Assembly (NCBI RefSeq): GCF_022869805.1
Contig: NZ_CP094974.1
Location: 3,472,001-3,536,000 of the forward strand
Source of the DNA: Halosolutus halophilus
Lineage (GTDB): Archaea > Halobacteriota > Halobacteria > Halobacteriales > Natrialbaceae
Direction: 5' to 3'
DNA length: 64,000 bases
Below, in pieces: positions 46,756 to 55,119 of this stretch (within the stretch, counting starts at the first letter, position 1; the number at the start of each line of letters is the position of its first letter). The notes under the pieces are model-generated. The model was not told the DNA's origin, ran no database searches, and saw only the letters and a program-made list of their open reading frames with translations. Position numbers and translations under genes: made by a program.

Positions 46756-47376
46756 TCACGCCTCGAGAAGGTCGGCCGTCCGCACTACCGTCGCGAACTC
46801 GCCGTCGAGGTGGGCGAGGGCCGTCCGGTGGACCGTCTCCGCGTCGAACGTCTCGCCGTCGAACGTCCGATCGAAGGAGGCGGTCGCGTCGGCGACGAGG
46901 TAGACGTCGAACCCGCGATTTTCGGCCATCCGAGTCGTCGTCGACACGCAGTGGTCCGTCGTCAGGCCCGCGAGGACGAGGGTCTCACAGCCCCGATCGC
47001 GGAGCCACGATTCGAGGGGCGTGTCGACGAACGCCCCGTTGACCGACTTCTCGACCGTCGGCTCGTCCTCGAGCGGTTCGGTTTCCGGTTTGAACGCGTA
47101 CCCCGGCCGATCGGGACGCAGCGGCGAGTCCGGTTCGGTCGAGGCGTGACGGACGTGGACGACGGGCCGATCGGTCTCCCGCCACCGGGCCAGGAGTGCC
47201 GCGGCGCGCCCCTCCGCGTCGGGGTTGTTCCGGGTGCCCCACGCGTCGTCGTCGAACCCTCGCTGGAAGTCGATCAGCACGAGGACGGCGTCGTCCGGGA
47301 GCGCCAGGTCGTCGTCGTGGGCCGGTTCCCGTGGCCCGTCGTCGCGTGCGGGTGTACCGTCGGATTCGTGAGTCAT
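46756..47376 (-). CDS. Isochorismatase-family cysteine hydrolase
   Basis: 206 residues with the family triad Asp36 (VLIDFQRGF), Lys110 (VEKSVNGAF) and Cys143 ([13 protein letters not shown]). It belongs to the nicotinamidase/isochorismatase group, which hydrolyses amides or similar bonds; the substrate is not predictable. The start (ATG 47376) overlaps the stop of the upstream YqcI/YcgG-like gene by 4 bp, so they are co-translated. The N-terminal 25 residues are disordered and acidic. Confidence 0.9.
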   Translation of the reverse strand: MTHESDGTPARDDGPREPAHDDDLALPDDAVLVLIDFQRGFDDDAWGTRNNPDAEGRAAALLARWRETDRPVVHVRHASTEPDSPLRPDRPGYAFKPETEPLEDEPTVEKSVNGAFVDTPLESWLRDRGCETLVLAGLTTDHCVSTTTRMAENRGFDVYLVADATASFDRTFDGETFDAETVHRTALAHLDGEFATVVRTADLLEA

Positions 47377-48191
47377 GGAAGTCGAGCCGCCGGCTTCGGG
47401 TGGTGTCGCGTGATCGTGATCGGGCACTCCGCGGGGGCCTGCGCGTCGTCCTCCGAGAGCATGTACTGGGGCCACTCGCGATCGCCCTCGACGCCCCAGT
47501 CGCCGAGGTCGGCGTGGGGACAGACGCCGTCGTACCCCTCGAGGCGGTCCTGGATGACCTCGCGGGCCCGCTGGCCCGCCTCGGTGTCGGCCGTCACGTC
47601 CATGCGCTCGAACAGTTCGCGGGGCTGGAACGTGATCTCGAGGCCGATCGGACAGTAGCGGCTCTTTCGCTCCTCGTAGAACGGCGCGCGGCAGGTCGGA
47701 AACATCGGCTCGCCACCGAGACAGAACTCCCAGTAGGGATCGTCGGGGTCCGTCGGGATGTCCTCCGGCCAGGGTTCGGGGTCGTGGAGGTGCAGGGTCT
47801 GGAGAACGTGCCACAGCGCGTCGTGGTACTCCTCCTCGGAGAGGGGCTCTTCGGGCGGTCTGAAGAAGGTGACCAGCGACGCCCGCTCCGAGTGATCCCG
47901 GTAGACGTCGAGGTACTCGAGGATCCGATCGCGCAGCGTCAACAGCGCGTCGGCGTCCGACATCGACGGCACGGCGGTGTAGAGCGGATCCCCGTTCTGG
48001 ACGGATTCGACGCCGAAGAAACACGGGAACGGCGTGTCGTTTCGCTCGCCGAGCAGTCCGTCGCGAAACGACTCCCAGTGGGCGGCGACCCACTCCGGCG
48101 CCTCGCCCGATCGAACGCGCCGATCGAGGGTCTCCTGGTCCATCAGCGACTGGACTCCAGGCTCGTTCATCATCCGGCGGTTCGGACTCAT
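47373..48191 (-). CDS. YqcI/YcgG-family protein (FPC/CPF-motif)
   Basis: 272 residues. The YqcI/YcgG hallmarks are an N-terminal FPC motif (PFPCFFG, about 54-60) and a conserved [15 protein letters not shown] region, with [15 protein letters not shown] between. The family is widespread but of unknown activity and is often linked to redox or siderophore-type clusters. ATG 48191 is used; ATGs at 48173 and 48170 are equally likely starts. It precedes the isochorismatase gene with a 4-bp overlap, forming a two-gene operon. Confidence 0.8.
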   Translation of the reverse strand: MSPNRRMMNEPGVQSLMDQETLDRRVRSGEAPEWVAAHWESFRDGLLGERNDTPFPCFFGVESVQNGDPLYTAVPSMSDADALLTLRDRILEYLDVYRDHSERASLVTFFRPPEEPLSEEEYHDALWHVLQTLHLHDPEPWPEDIPTDPDDPYWEFCLGGEPMFPTCRAPFYEERKSRYCPIGLEITFQPRELFERMDVTADTEAGQRAREVIQDRLEGYDGVCPHADLGDWGVEGDREWPQYMLSEDDAQAPAECPITITRHHPKPAARLP

Positions 48192-48323
48192 CCCCAAGGA
48201 CGTTTTCGGTTCTGGACGGGGGCTACCCGGCTTCAGGACCCGTTTCGAATTCGACGATCGAACCACCGATCGGCGTCTTCCGATCGGGACCAGACGTTTC
48301 CCGCTCGCTTCCGTAACCCGGAT

Positions 48324-49562
48324 ATGACACTCCGAACGGACGTCCTCGTCGTCGGCGGCGGGGCCACGGGCGCCGGAATCGCACGCGATCTCGCACTGCG
48401 GGGCGTCGACGTCGTCCTCGTCGAGCGCGACGGCCTCTCCGGGGGGACCTCGAGTCGCTCGCACGGCTTGCTCCACAGCGGCGCGCGATACGCGCCGGGC
48501 GATCCGATCGGTGCCGAAGAGTGCATCCAGGAACGACGGATCCTGGGGGAGATCGCCGGCGCGTGCGTTCGCGACACCGGCGGCCTGTTCGTGGAACTGG
48601 CGGCGGACGATCCGGACTACTTCCGAGCCAAACACGACGCCTGCGTCGATATCGGTATCCCGGTAACGCTGCTGGACGGGGACGCGGCCCGCGATCGAGT
48701 GCCGGATCTCCCCCCGGACGTTCGGCGGGCGATGGCGGTTCCCGACGCCGTGATCTATCCGTCCCGCCTCGTCGCCGCGAACGCCGCTGACGCTCGCGAT
48801 CACGGCGCGCGGATCCTCACGCACACGCCCGTCGAGGAGATGCACGTCGCGGGCGACCGGGTCACCGGCGTTCGCGTCGGCGGCCGCGTCGACGACACGA
48901 TCGAGGCCGAGTACGTCGTCAACGCGGCCGGGGCGTGGGCCGGTCAGGTCGCCGCCATGGCGGACGTCGACGTCGAGATGCAACCCAACCGGGGCGTGAT
49001 GATCGCCGTCGACTACGGTGATCTCGGCCCGGTGCTCAACCGGAGTCGCGACCCCGGCGACGGCGACATCGTCGTCCCCCACGAGGACCAGGTCGTCCTC
49101 GGAACGACGAGCGTCGACGTGGCCGCTCCTGACGACTTCGAGACCGCCGACTGGGAACTCGATCGCGTCCGGGCGGAGTGTGCGAAGATGCTGCCGCCCG
49201 TCGCCGAGGCCGAGACAATCCGAACGTGGTGGGGCGTTCGTCCGCTCTACGCACCCGACGAGGCGGCCCGCGGCGGCCGGGGCATCTCTCGCGGGTTCTT
49301 CCTGCTCGATCACGAGGACGCGGGCGTCACCAACGTCGCGTCGATCGTCGGCGGGAAGTTGACGACCTACCGGGCGATGGCCGAGGCGACGGCGGACCTG
49401 GTTGCAGAGCGCCTCGGCGTCGACGACCCCTGCGTCACGGCCGATCGTCGCCTGCCCGGTGCGGACGATCCGAAGCGCCTCGACGAATTCGCCGCGACGT
49501 TCGACGCGGACGGCCCGTCGGACGCGGACGTGGTGTCCGGACCCGATCGGAACGGGTCGTAG
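48324..49562 (+). CDS. FAD-dependent glycerol-3-phosphate dehydrogenase-like (GlpA/GlpD), short form
   Basis: 412 residues. FAD motif GGGATGAGIARDLALRG at 11-27, GGTSSRSHGLLHSGARYAP (quinone/substrate strand), and C-terminal GGKLTTYRAMAEATADLVAERL are typical of G3P dehydrogenase. Haloarchaeal GlpA is normally near 570 residues with an iron-sulfur (BFD-like) C-terminal part; this protein ends right after the dehydrogenase domain. No glpB, glpC or glpK is near. It is likely a lone paralogue with a related substrate. Confidence 0.85.
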   Translation: MTLRTDVLVVGGGATGAGIARDLALRGVDVVLVERDGLSGGTSSRSHGLLHSGARYAPGDPIGAEECIQERRILGEIAGACVRDTGGLFVELAADDPDYFRAKHDACVDIGIPVTLLDGDAARDRVPDLPPDVRRAMAVPDAVIYPSRLVAANAADARDHGARILTHTPVEEMHVAGDRVTGVRVGGRVDDTIEAEYVVNAAGAWAGQVAAMADVDVEMQPNRGVMIAVDYGDLGPVLNRSRDPGDGDIVVPHEDQVVLGTTSVDVAAPDDFETADWELDRVRAECAKMLPPVAEAETIRTWWGVRPLYAPDEAARGGRGISRGFFLLDHEDAGVTNVASIVGGKLTTYRAMAEATADLVAERLGVDDPCVTADRRLPGADDPKRLDEFAATFDADGPSDADVVSGPDRNGS

Positions 49563-49579
49563 GGTTCTGCGGGGGCCGA

Positions 49580-50320
49580 TCAGACGTCTTCGGGTAACCA
49601 GCCGCCGTCGACCTCGACGTTCTCTCCGCTGATGTAGTCGCTGTCCGGATCGAGGAAGAAGTAGAGTGGCTGGACCAGATCCGCGAAGGACGCGGGCCGA
49701 TCGCGCGGCAGGTCGTCGGGGAACTCCGCGGAGTTTTCCACCACGTACGGCGAGATGGCGTTGACCGTGATCCCGTCGTCTTGAGTGTCCGCCGCGAGCA
49801 TCCGGGTGAACATCAACACGCCCGCCTTCGCCACGAAGTACGGGAAGTTCGTCGGGTCGACCAGCCCCTTCTCGCTCGAGGCGTAGCCGACGTTGACGAT
49901 CCGGCCGAACCCGTTCTCGCGCATGGCAGGCAGCGCTCGCTTCGAGCAGAGGTAGGTTCCGTTGAGGTTCGTCTCGAGTACCCGGTTCCAGGTGTCGAAC
50001 TCGAGGTCCTCCCAGTGGGCGGGTGCGAAGTCGCCGACGTTGTTCACGAGGACGTCGATCGATCCGAGTTCCGACTCGACGGCCGCGAAGAGGCCGTCGA
50101 CGCTCTCGGGGTCGGTGACGTCGCCCTGGACCGTCATCGCTTCGGCCGCGCCGCGCTCCCGTGCCCGCTCGGCGACGTCGCGAGCGGCGTCGGCGCTCGT
50201 GTGGTAGTGAACGGCCGTCTGCGCGCCGCAGTCGGCCGTCGCCAGCAGGAGTTCGCGACCGACGCCTTTCGCACTGCCCGTTACGAGTACCGTCCGTCCC
50301 TCGAGGTCGGGTCCGTCCAT
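49580..50320 (-). CDS. SDR-family oxidoreductase
   Basis: 246-residue short-chain dehydrogenase. TGSAKGVG at 14-21 binds NAD(P), NNVG at 93-96, Asn118, Ser148, Tyr161 and Lys165 (YFVAK) form the tetrad, and YISGENVEVDGGW closes the fold as in FabG-like enzymes. The frame is open for 200 more codons upstream but ATG 50320 matches the family start. It converges with the GlpA-like gene. Substrate unknown. Confidence 0.92.
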   Translation of the reverse strand: MDGPDLEGRTVLVTGSAKGVGRELLLATADCGAQTAVHYHTSADAARDVAERARERGAAEAMTVQGDVTDPESVDGLFAAVESELGSIDVLVNNVGDFAPAHWEDLEFDTWNRVLETNLNGTYLCSKRALPAMRENGFGRIVNVGYASSEKGLVDPTNFPYFVAKAGVLMFTRMLAADTQDDGITVNAISPYVVENSAEFPDDLPRDRPASFADLVQPLYFFLDPDSDYISGENVEVDGGWLPEDV

Positions 50321-50449
50321 ACGTCGACGACGGTGACTGTATGGAAAAATCACTCGGAATTCGCCACGAATCCGAGTATGTGTCCACTTCCCCACCGTTC
50401 TGATTTCAAAAGTCCGGAATTTAAGTAGGTCGCGGATCATTGTCGGGGT

Positions 50450-50905
50450 ATGACGCTGAATACTGTCCTGCTCGCCGTCGGACCGGGCGACGCCGATCGA
50501 ATCGACGAACTGGCCGAGGCCGTCATCGAGGTCGCGAAACCGGCAGACGCGACCGTTGCACTCGCCCACGTCTTCACCAGCAGCGAGTACGACGAGGTAG
50601 TGACGCGACTCGAGTTCGACGTCGAACACGACGAGATCGATCCCGACGAGGTCGCGATGCGACACTCGACGATCCGTGACCTGCAGACGATACTGGACGA
50701 CCACGACGTCGACTACGACACGCGCGGTGCCGTCGGCGAGCACGGCCCGACGATCGTCGACCTCGCGACCGACGTCGATGCGGATCGCGTGATAGTGGGT
50801 GGACGCCGCCGCTCGCCGACCGGAAAAGCGGTCTTCGGGTCCACGGCGCAGGAGGTCCTCCTGTCGGCACCGTGTCCGGTGACGTTCGTCCGGAGCGAGG
50901 AGTGA
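50450..50905 (+). CDS. Universal stress protein-like, degenerate ATP motif
   Basis: 151 residues of Usp fold ([40 protein letters not shown]). The G-x2-G-x9-G motif is altered to [15 protein letters not shown], so ATP binding may be lost. It has an AATTTAAGTAG TATA-like box 29 bp before the ATG and a near-identical partner at 51002-51466. Confidence 0.82.
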   Translation: MTLNTVLLAVGPGDADRIDELAEAVIEVAKPADATVALAHVFTSSEYDEVVTRLEFDVEHDEIDPDEVAMRHSTIRDLQTILDDHDVDYDTRGAVGEHGPTIVDLATDVDADRVIVGGRRRSPTGKAVFGSTAQEVLLSAPCPVTFVRSEE

Positions 50906-51001
50906 GCGATCGGAGAGGGACGGTCCCCGCCGGCGGTAAAAAACGGCGTAATACTGCAAGGACGAGAATACTTAAGCGGATGGCAGCGCCAACGTAGGGT
51001 T

Positions 51002-51466
51002 ATGGCGATCGATACTGTTCTGCTCGCAGTCGGTCCGATGGATACCGTACGCGCCGAGGACCTCGCCGACACGGTTCTCGAGGTCGCGGAACCGCTCGGC
51101 GCGAACGTCGTGATCGGACACGCCTTCACGGAAGACGAGTACGAGGAGTTCCGGGACGATCTCGGCTTCGAGGAACGCGTCGAGAACGTCGACCCGGACG
51201 CGGTCGCGGCCCGTCGGCCGCCCGTCGGCGATCTCGTGGAGATGTTCTCGGACGCGGGCGTCGAAACCGTGGTTCGCGGAGCGCTCGGCGAGATCAGCAC
51301 GGCGGTCGTCGATATGGCGATCGACGTCGACGCCGATCGGATGGTCGTCGGCGGCCGACGCCGATCGCCGGCGGAAAAGGCGGTACTCGGCTCGGTCTCC
51401 CAGGAGATCATCCTCCAGGCCCCCTGTCCGGTGACCTACTTCCGGGACCTGGACGTCATGGAGTAG
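51002..51466 (+). CDS. Universal stress protein-like, paralogue of 50450-50905
   Basis: 154 residues. [57 protein letters not shown]. The glycine pattern of ATP-binding Usp proteins is altered in the same way as in its left neighbour, and the two genes share promoter style (CTTAAG box about 29 bp before the ATG). They probably arose by tandem duplication. Confidence 0.82.
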   Translation: MAIDTVLLAVGPMDTVRAEDLADTVLEVAEPLGANVVIGHAFTEDEYEEFRDDLGFEERVENVDPDAVAARRPPVGDLVEMFSDAGVETVVRGALGEISTAVVDMAIDVDADRMVVGGRRRSPAEKAVLGSVSQEIILQAPCPVTYFRDLDVME

Positions 51467-51850
51467 TTCACGTCACCGACGATTCGACTCTCGTCCCCGT
51501 TTGGTGTCGGAGCGGCGGCCCCTGCCGGCCCGTCGCGGCCCGTCGTGACGACCGATACAATTCGGTCGTTTCGGGACGTCGAGACAGGAGGGATCCAGAG
51601 GGAAGCGGTGATCGTCGTCGATCGCCTCACGCCGGAGGCGTCGTGCGCGCCCTCGCTCACGAGAGCAGGTACGGACGCCCCGAACGCTCGACGAAGACGG
51701 CCCGTTCACGCACGCGACGGTAGCGCGAGCGAGTCGGCGTCGACGACCCCGTCCGACGTATCAGTATATAAGGGACCTCGTTTCTACTAGTTCGCGTATA
51801 GAAATACGTTTCAGCTGATGTTTATGGGCGGGTAGCGCCATCGTCACGCC
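51467..51850. promoter_or_regulatory. Intergenic region with two TATA boxes and a dyad before the MFS gene
   Basis: 384 bp without a convincing gene. A strong TATATAAGG at 51765-51773, then a dyad CGTAT-AGAA-ATACG (51795-51808), then GTTTATGG centred near 51822, about 28 bp before the MFS ATG. The nearer box fits leaderless transcription of the MFS gene; the stronger distal box has no gene placed right for it. A CTAG lies between (51787-51790). Confidence 0.6.
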
Positions 51851-53254
51851 ATGAGACGCATCCGTTCGCGGCTGCCGACGGTTCTCGGGGACTTGCGATC
51901 GAACCCCGCGTTTCTCCGACTGCTCGCGGGGCGACTGGTCACGAACGCCGGCGACAGCCTCTACTACATCGCCGCGATGTGGCTGGTCTTCGAGTTGACC
52001 GGATCGCCGCTGTACACCGGGATCGCCGGCTTTCTCGTGCGCGCGCCCTCTGCCCTCTCCTTTCTCACCGGCCCGCTCGTCGATCGGTGGTCGCTGCGGC
52101 GCGTCCTCGTCGGCACGCAACTGACGAACGGCGTGCTGGTGCTCGCGGTGCCGTTCGCAGCCTGGACCGGCCACCTCTCGGTGTGGGTCATCCTCGCCGT
52201 GCTTCCGGTCGTGACGCTCGTCAACCAGTTCGTCTATCCCGCACAGAACGCTGCGCTTCCACGGATGATCGAGGAGGAGAACCTCGCGAAGGCGAACTCG
52301 CTGCTGTCAGCGGCCTACCAGGGGGCCGATATGACGTTCAACGCCGCGAGCGGCGTTCTCATCGCCGTCGTCGGCGCAGTCACGCTGTTCCTGATCGACT
52401 CGGTCACGTTCGGCGTCGCACTCCTGTTGTTCGCCGGGGTCACGGTCCCGACCAGCGCCGACCTCGTCGACGTCGCGCCGGATACGACCGTCGATGATGC
52501 CGACGCCGACGCCCACGATGCGGCGGATACGACCGTCGACGACGCGGTGAGTTCCGGCGGCTACCTCGCGGACCTACGGGAGGGGTTCGCCTACGTCCGC
52601 GGTTCGTTGCTCGTCGTCCTGCTGATCGGCGTCGTCGTCGCGAACTTCGCCGCCGGCGCGTTGCTCGGCGTGTTACCCGCCTTCGCAGCAACGGTCGGCG
52701 GGCCGGACGCCTACGGGTTCCTGATGGCTGTCTACGCCGGGGGCACGCTCGCGGGGACGCTGCTCGCCTCGCGCGTGGACGATCGGCCGCTCGGCCGGTT
52801 CGCCGTCGTCAGTAACGTGCTCACGGGGATCCTGCTCGCCGTCGCACTCGCCCTCGCGTGGTTTCCCGCCACGATCGGGTTGTTCTTCCTCACGTTCGTT
52901 CCCGTCGGCGCGTTCAACGTGCTCTTCTTCACGATGCTCCAGTCGGCCGTCGACGACGACCTGCTGGGGCGGGTCTCCTCGCTGATCACGAGCGTCGCGA
53001 CCGTCGCGATCCCGGTCGGATCCGCAGTTGGCGGTGCCGTCGCTGGCGTCATCGGCAGCCGCTTCGTCATGTACTGGTGGGCCGTCGGCAACCTCTTTTT
53101 CGGCCTCTACGTCGCCGTTCGTCCCGGCCTGCGATCGCTGCCCCCCGCACCGGACATCACCGCGGATCTCCTCCAGGTAGGCACCCGGGCGGACGCCACC
53201 GCCGAGGGTACCGACGGGAGTACGGCGAGCGATACTCCCCGGGCCACCGACTGA
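51851..53254 (+). CDS. MFS transporter
   Basis: 467 residues with twelve membrane helices. LAGRLVTNAGDSLYYIAAMW begins TM1, and the signature-like GPLVDRWSLRRVLVGTQLTN follows in the 2-3 loop. The central loop (about 208-230) is an Asp/Ala/Thr linker in which DTTVDDA occurs twice. Efflux or uptake is not decidable; haloarchaeal members of this subgroup are often annotated as drug efflux. A possible regulatory dyad precedes it. Confidence 0.87.
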   Translation: MRRIRSRLPTVLGDLRSNPAFLRLLAGRLVTNAGDSLYYIAAMWLVFELTGSPLYTGIAGFLVRAPSALSFLTGPLVDRWSLRRVLVGTQLTNGVLVLAVPFAAWTGHLSVWVILAVLPVVTLVNQFVYPAQNAALPRMIEEENLAKANSLLSAAYQGADMTFNAASGVLIAVVGAVTLFLIDSVTFGVALLLFAGVTVPTSADLVDVAPDTTVDDADADAHDAADTTVDDAVSSGGYLADLREGFAYVRGSLLVVLLIGVVVANFAAGALLGVLPAFAATVGGPDAYGFLMAVYAGGTLAGTLLASRVDDRPLGRFAVVSNVLTGILLAVALALAWFPATIGLFFLTFVPVGAFNVLFFTMLQSAVDDDLLGRVSSLITSVATVAIPVGSAVGGAVAGVIGSRFVMYWWAVGNLFFGLYVAVRPGLRSLPPAPDITADLLQVGTRADATAEGTDGSTASDTPRATD

Positions 53255-53280
53255 TCGCCGCTCTCAGCGCCGCCGACGGA

Positions 53281-53321
53281 TCGCACATCACCGACTGATC
53301 GCACATCACCGACTGATCGCA
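53281..53321. repeat. Tandem 18-bp direct repeat
   Basis: TCGCACATCACCGACTGA at 53281-53298 and 53299-53316, with the next five bases beginning a third copy. CACCGACTGATCGC also occurs at the MFS gene end (53246-53259), so the repeat seems to have grown from the stop-codon region. Confidence 0.8.
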
Positions 53322-53399
53322 ACGGCCTCGCGCGTGCGATCCGTCATGTTCGTAGCCGTCCGCTCCGTCCACAGCCGATCGTCGTCCGCGGCCGATCGA

Positions 53400-53819
53400 T
53401 CACCGTCGATTCCCCCGGTCTTTCCACTCGCGTTCCTGTCGTCGTTCGCAGACGTGGCGTTCGCCGTCGGCGAGGTTACGGCGGACGCGGCGCTCGAGGG
53501 TGGTCGTCTCGGCCAGCAGGGTCTCCTGGAAGTTCTCGAGGACGTCGTAGGACCACCGGTCCTCGTCGACGACGCCGTGGGGGAGCAGGTCGGTCCTGAT
53601 CGCGTCCGCGAGCGCGTCGTGGCCGCTTTCCCTGAGCAGGTGTTCGGCCTCGAAGAGGTGGTCCATCCCGTGGCCGGTCGCGTGGTGGAACTCGATGAGA
53701 CAGCCCTGGGCACGCTGGACCCACTCGAGGCCCAGTTCGACCTCGTGGAGCGCCTCGAGTTCCGTCTCGGTGAGCGTCGGGTCCGGTTCGGACTCCGCGG
53801 GTGAGTCGTCGGTGGCCAT
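53400..53819 (-). CDS. Helical hypothetical protein with His/Glu-rich core
   Basis: 139 residues, predicted all-helical. Histidines and acids cluster: IEFHHATGHGMDHLFEAEHL (about 43-62). This could be a metal-binding four-helix bundle, by pattern only. No family recognised. Composition and start (ATG 53819) fit a real gene. Confidence 0.6.
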   Translation of the reverse strand: MATDDSPAESEPDPTLTETELEALHEVELGLEWVQRAQGCLIEFHHATGHGMDHLFEAEHLLRESGHDALADAIRTDLLPHGVVDEDRWSYDVLENFQETLLAETTTLERRVRRNLADGERHVCERRQEREWKDRGNRR

Positions 53820-53962
53820 ACGACGTACTATGTCACACTATAGCATACGTGTGTCGCCGGTTCGCACTCGTTCGGTTGCGCCGGGATTCCAGCCGACGGT
53901 GTACTCGCCCGCGAGTCAGGATCTGTTTAGTTAAGTACGGCGGCCGCAGTCCCCTAGGTAGC

Positions 53963-54940
53963 ATGGTCTACTATGCGGGCGTCGACCTCGGCGCGACGAA
54001 CGTGCGGGCCATCGTCGCCGAGGCCGACGGGACGACGATCGGTGCCAGTCGTCGGGCGACGCCGCGCGGTCCAACCGGGATCGACGTGACGGAAGGCGTC
54101 CTCCGAACGCTTCGCGAGGCGTGTGGCGACGCCGGCATCGCTCCCGAGTCGATCGCAGCCACGGGTATCGGCTCGATCGGCCCGTTCGACCTCGCGGAGG
54201 GCGCGGTGATCGATCCCGCCAACCTGCCCGACTCGATCGATCGCATCCCCCTGACCGGACCGATTGAACAGTTGATCGACAGCGACGACGTCTACCTCCA
54301 CAACGACACCACTGCCGGCGTCATCGGCGAGCGGTTCCACTCGGCCCGCAACCCCGACGACATGGTCTACGTCACGATCTCCTCGGGGATCGGGGCCGGC
54401 GTCTGCTGTGACGGCAATATCGTGAACGGCTGGGACGGCAACGCCGGCGAGGTCGGCCACTGCGTCGTCGATCCCCACGGCCGGCTCACCTGCGGGTGTG
54501 GCCGCGACGGTCACTGGGAAGCCTACTGTTCGGGCAACGCCATCCCCCACTACGCGCGACTGCTCGCCGAGGACGACCCGACCATCTCGACGGATCTCCC
54601 CCTCGAGGGACCGGACTTCACCGCGAAAGACGTCTTCGAGTTCGCGGGTGAGGACGAACTGGCCGACTACACGATCGAGCAGCTCGCCCACTGGAACGCG
54701 ATGGGCGTGACGAACGTGGTCCACGCGTTCGCGCCGATCGTCGTCTCCTTCGGCGGCGCGGTCGCACTCAACAACGAGGAGCTGGTCGTCGATCCGATCC
54801 GCGAACGGGTCTCCGAGATGGTGATGACGAACGTGCCCGAGATCCGCGTCACCGACCTCGGCGACGACGTCGTCCTCGAGGGAGCCCTCGCGAGCGCCCT
54901 GACCCAGGGGACTGGCGATCGACGACGGCTCGCGAACTGA
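53963..54940 (+). CDS. ROK-family glucokinase
   Basis: 325 residues. N-terminal GVDLGATNVRAIV (phosphate 1), catalytic Asp115 (HNDTTAGV), and the ROK metal-site region with His166 and CGCGRDGHWEAYCSG (177-191). In many ROK proteins the third zinc ligand is Cys; here a His occupies it. It probably phosphorylates glucose with ATP. Located alone; a TTTAGTTAAG box is about 31 bp before the ATG and a CTAG at 53954-53957 just before it. Confidence 0.9.
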   Translation: MVYYAGVDLGATNVRAIVAEADGTTIGASRRATPRGPTGIDVTEGVLRTLREACGDAGIAPESIAATGIGSIGPFDLAEGAVIDPANLPDSIDRIPLTGPIEQLIDSDDVYLHNDTTAGVIGERFHSARNPDDMVYVTISSGIGAGVCCDGNIVNGWDGNAGEVGHCVVDPHGRLTCGCGRDGHWEAYCSGNAIPHYARLLAEDDPTISTDLPLEGPDFTAKDVFEFAGEDELADYTIEQLAHWNAMGVTNVVHAFAPIVVSFGGAVALNNEELVVDPIRERVSEMVMTNVPEIRVTDLGDDVVLEGALASALTQGTGDRRRLAN

Positions 54941-55089
54941 GGGGGGTGCGATAGCGGCACGAAAAACGGCGGATGCGATAGCGACGCGGAATCCGAGCGG
55001 GAGCGATCGGCGTCATTCGACCGGCGACGACGGGTCCGATCGACGTGGTCCGGTCGCGAACGTTGCGCGCCGCCAGTCGCTGCCACCTC

Positions 55090-55097
55090 TTATTTAT
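55090..55097 (+). promoter_or_regulatory. TATA box (TTATTTAT) deciding a GTG start
   Basis: TTATTTAT centred at about 55093.5, 27 bp before a GTG at 55120. It argues that the LVIVD protein starts at that GTG rather than at an earlier in-frame codon. Confidence 0.75.
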
Positions 55098-55119
55098 CTT
55101 GACGGTGCGAACAGGGAGT

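Noticed and set aside
51436-51790. Two overlapping ORFs (74 and 81 codons) in the gap before the MFS gene
   Set aside because: Low-complexity composition on both strands, no motif, no good start signal.
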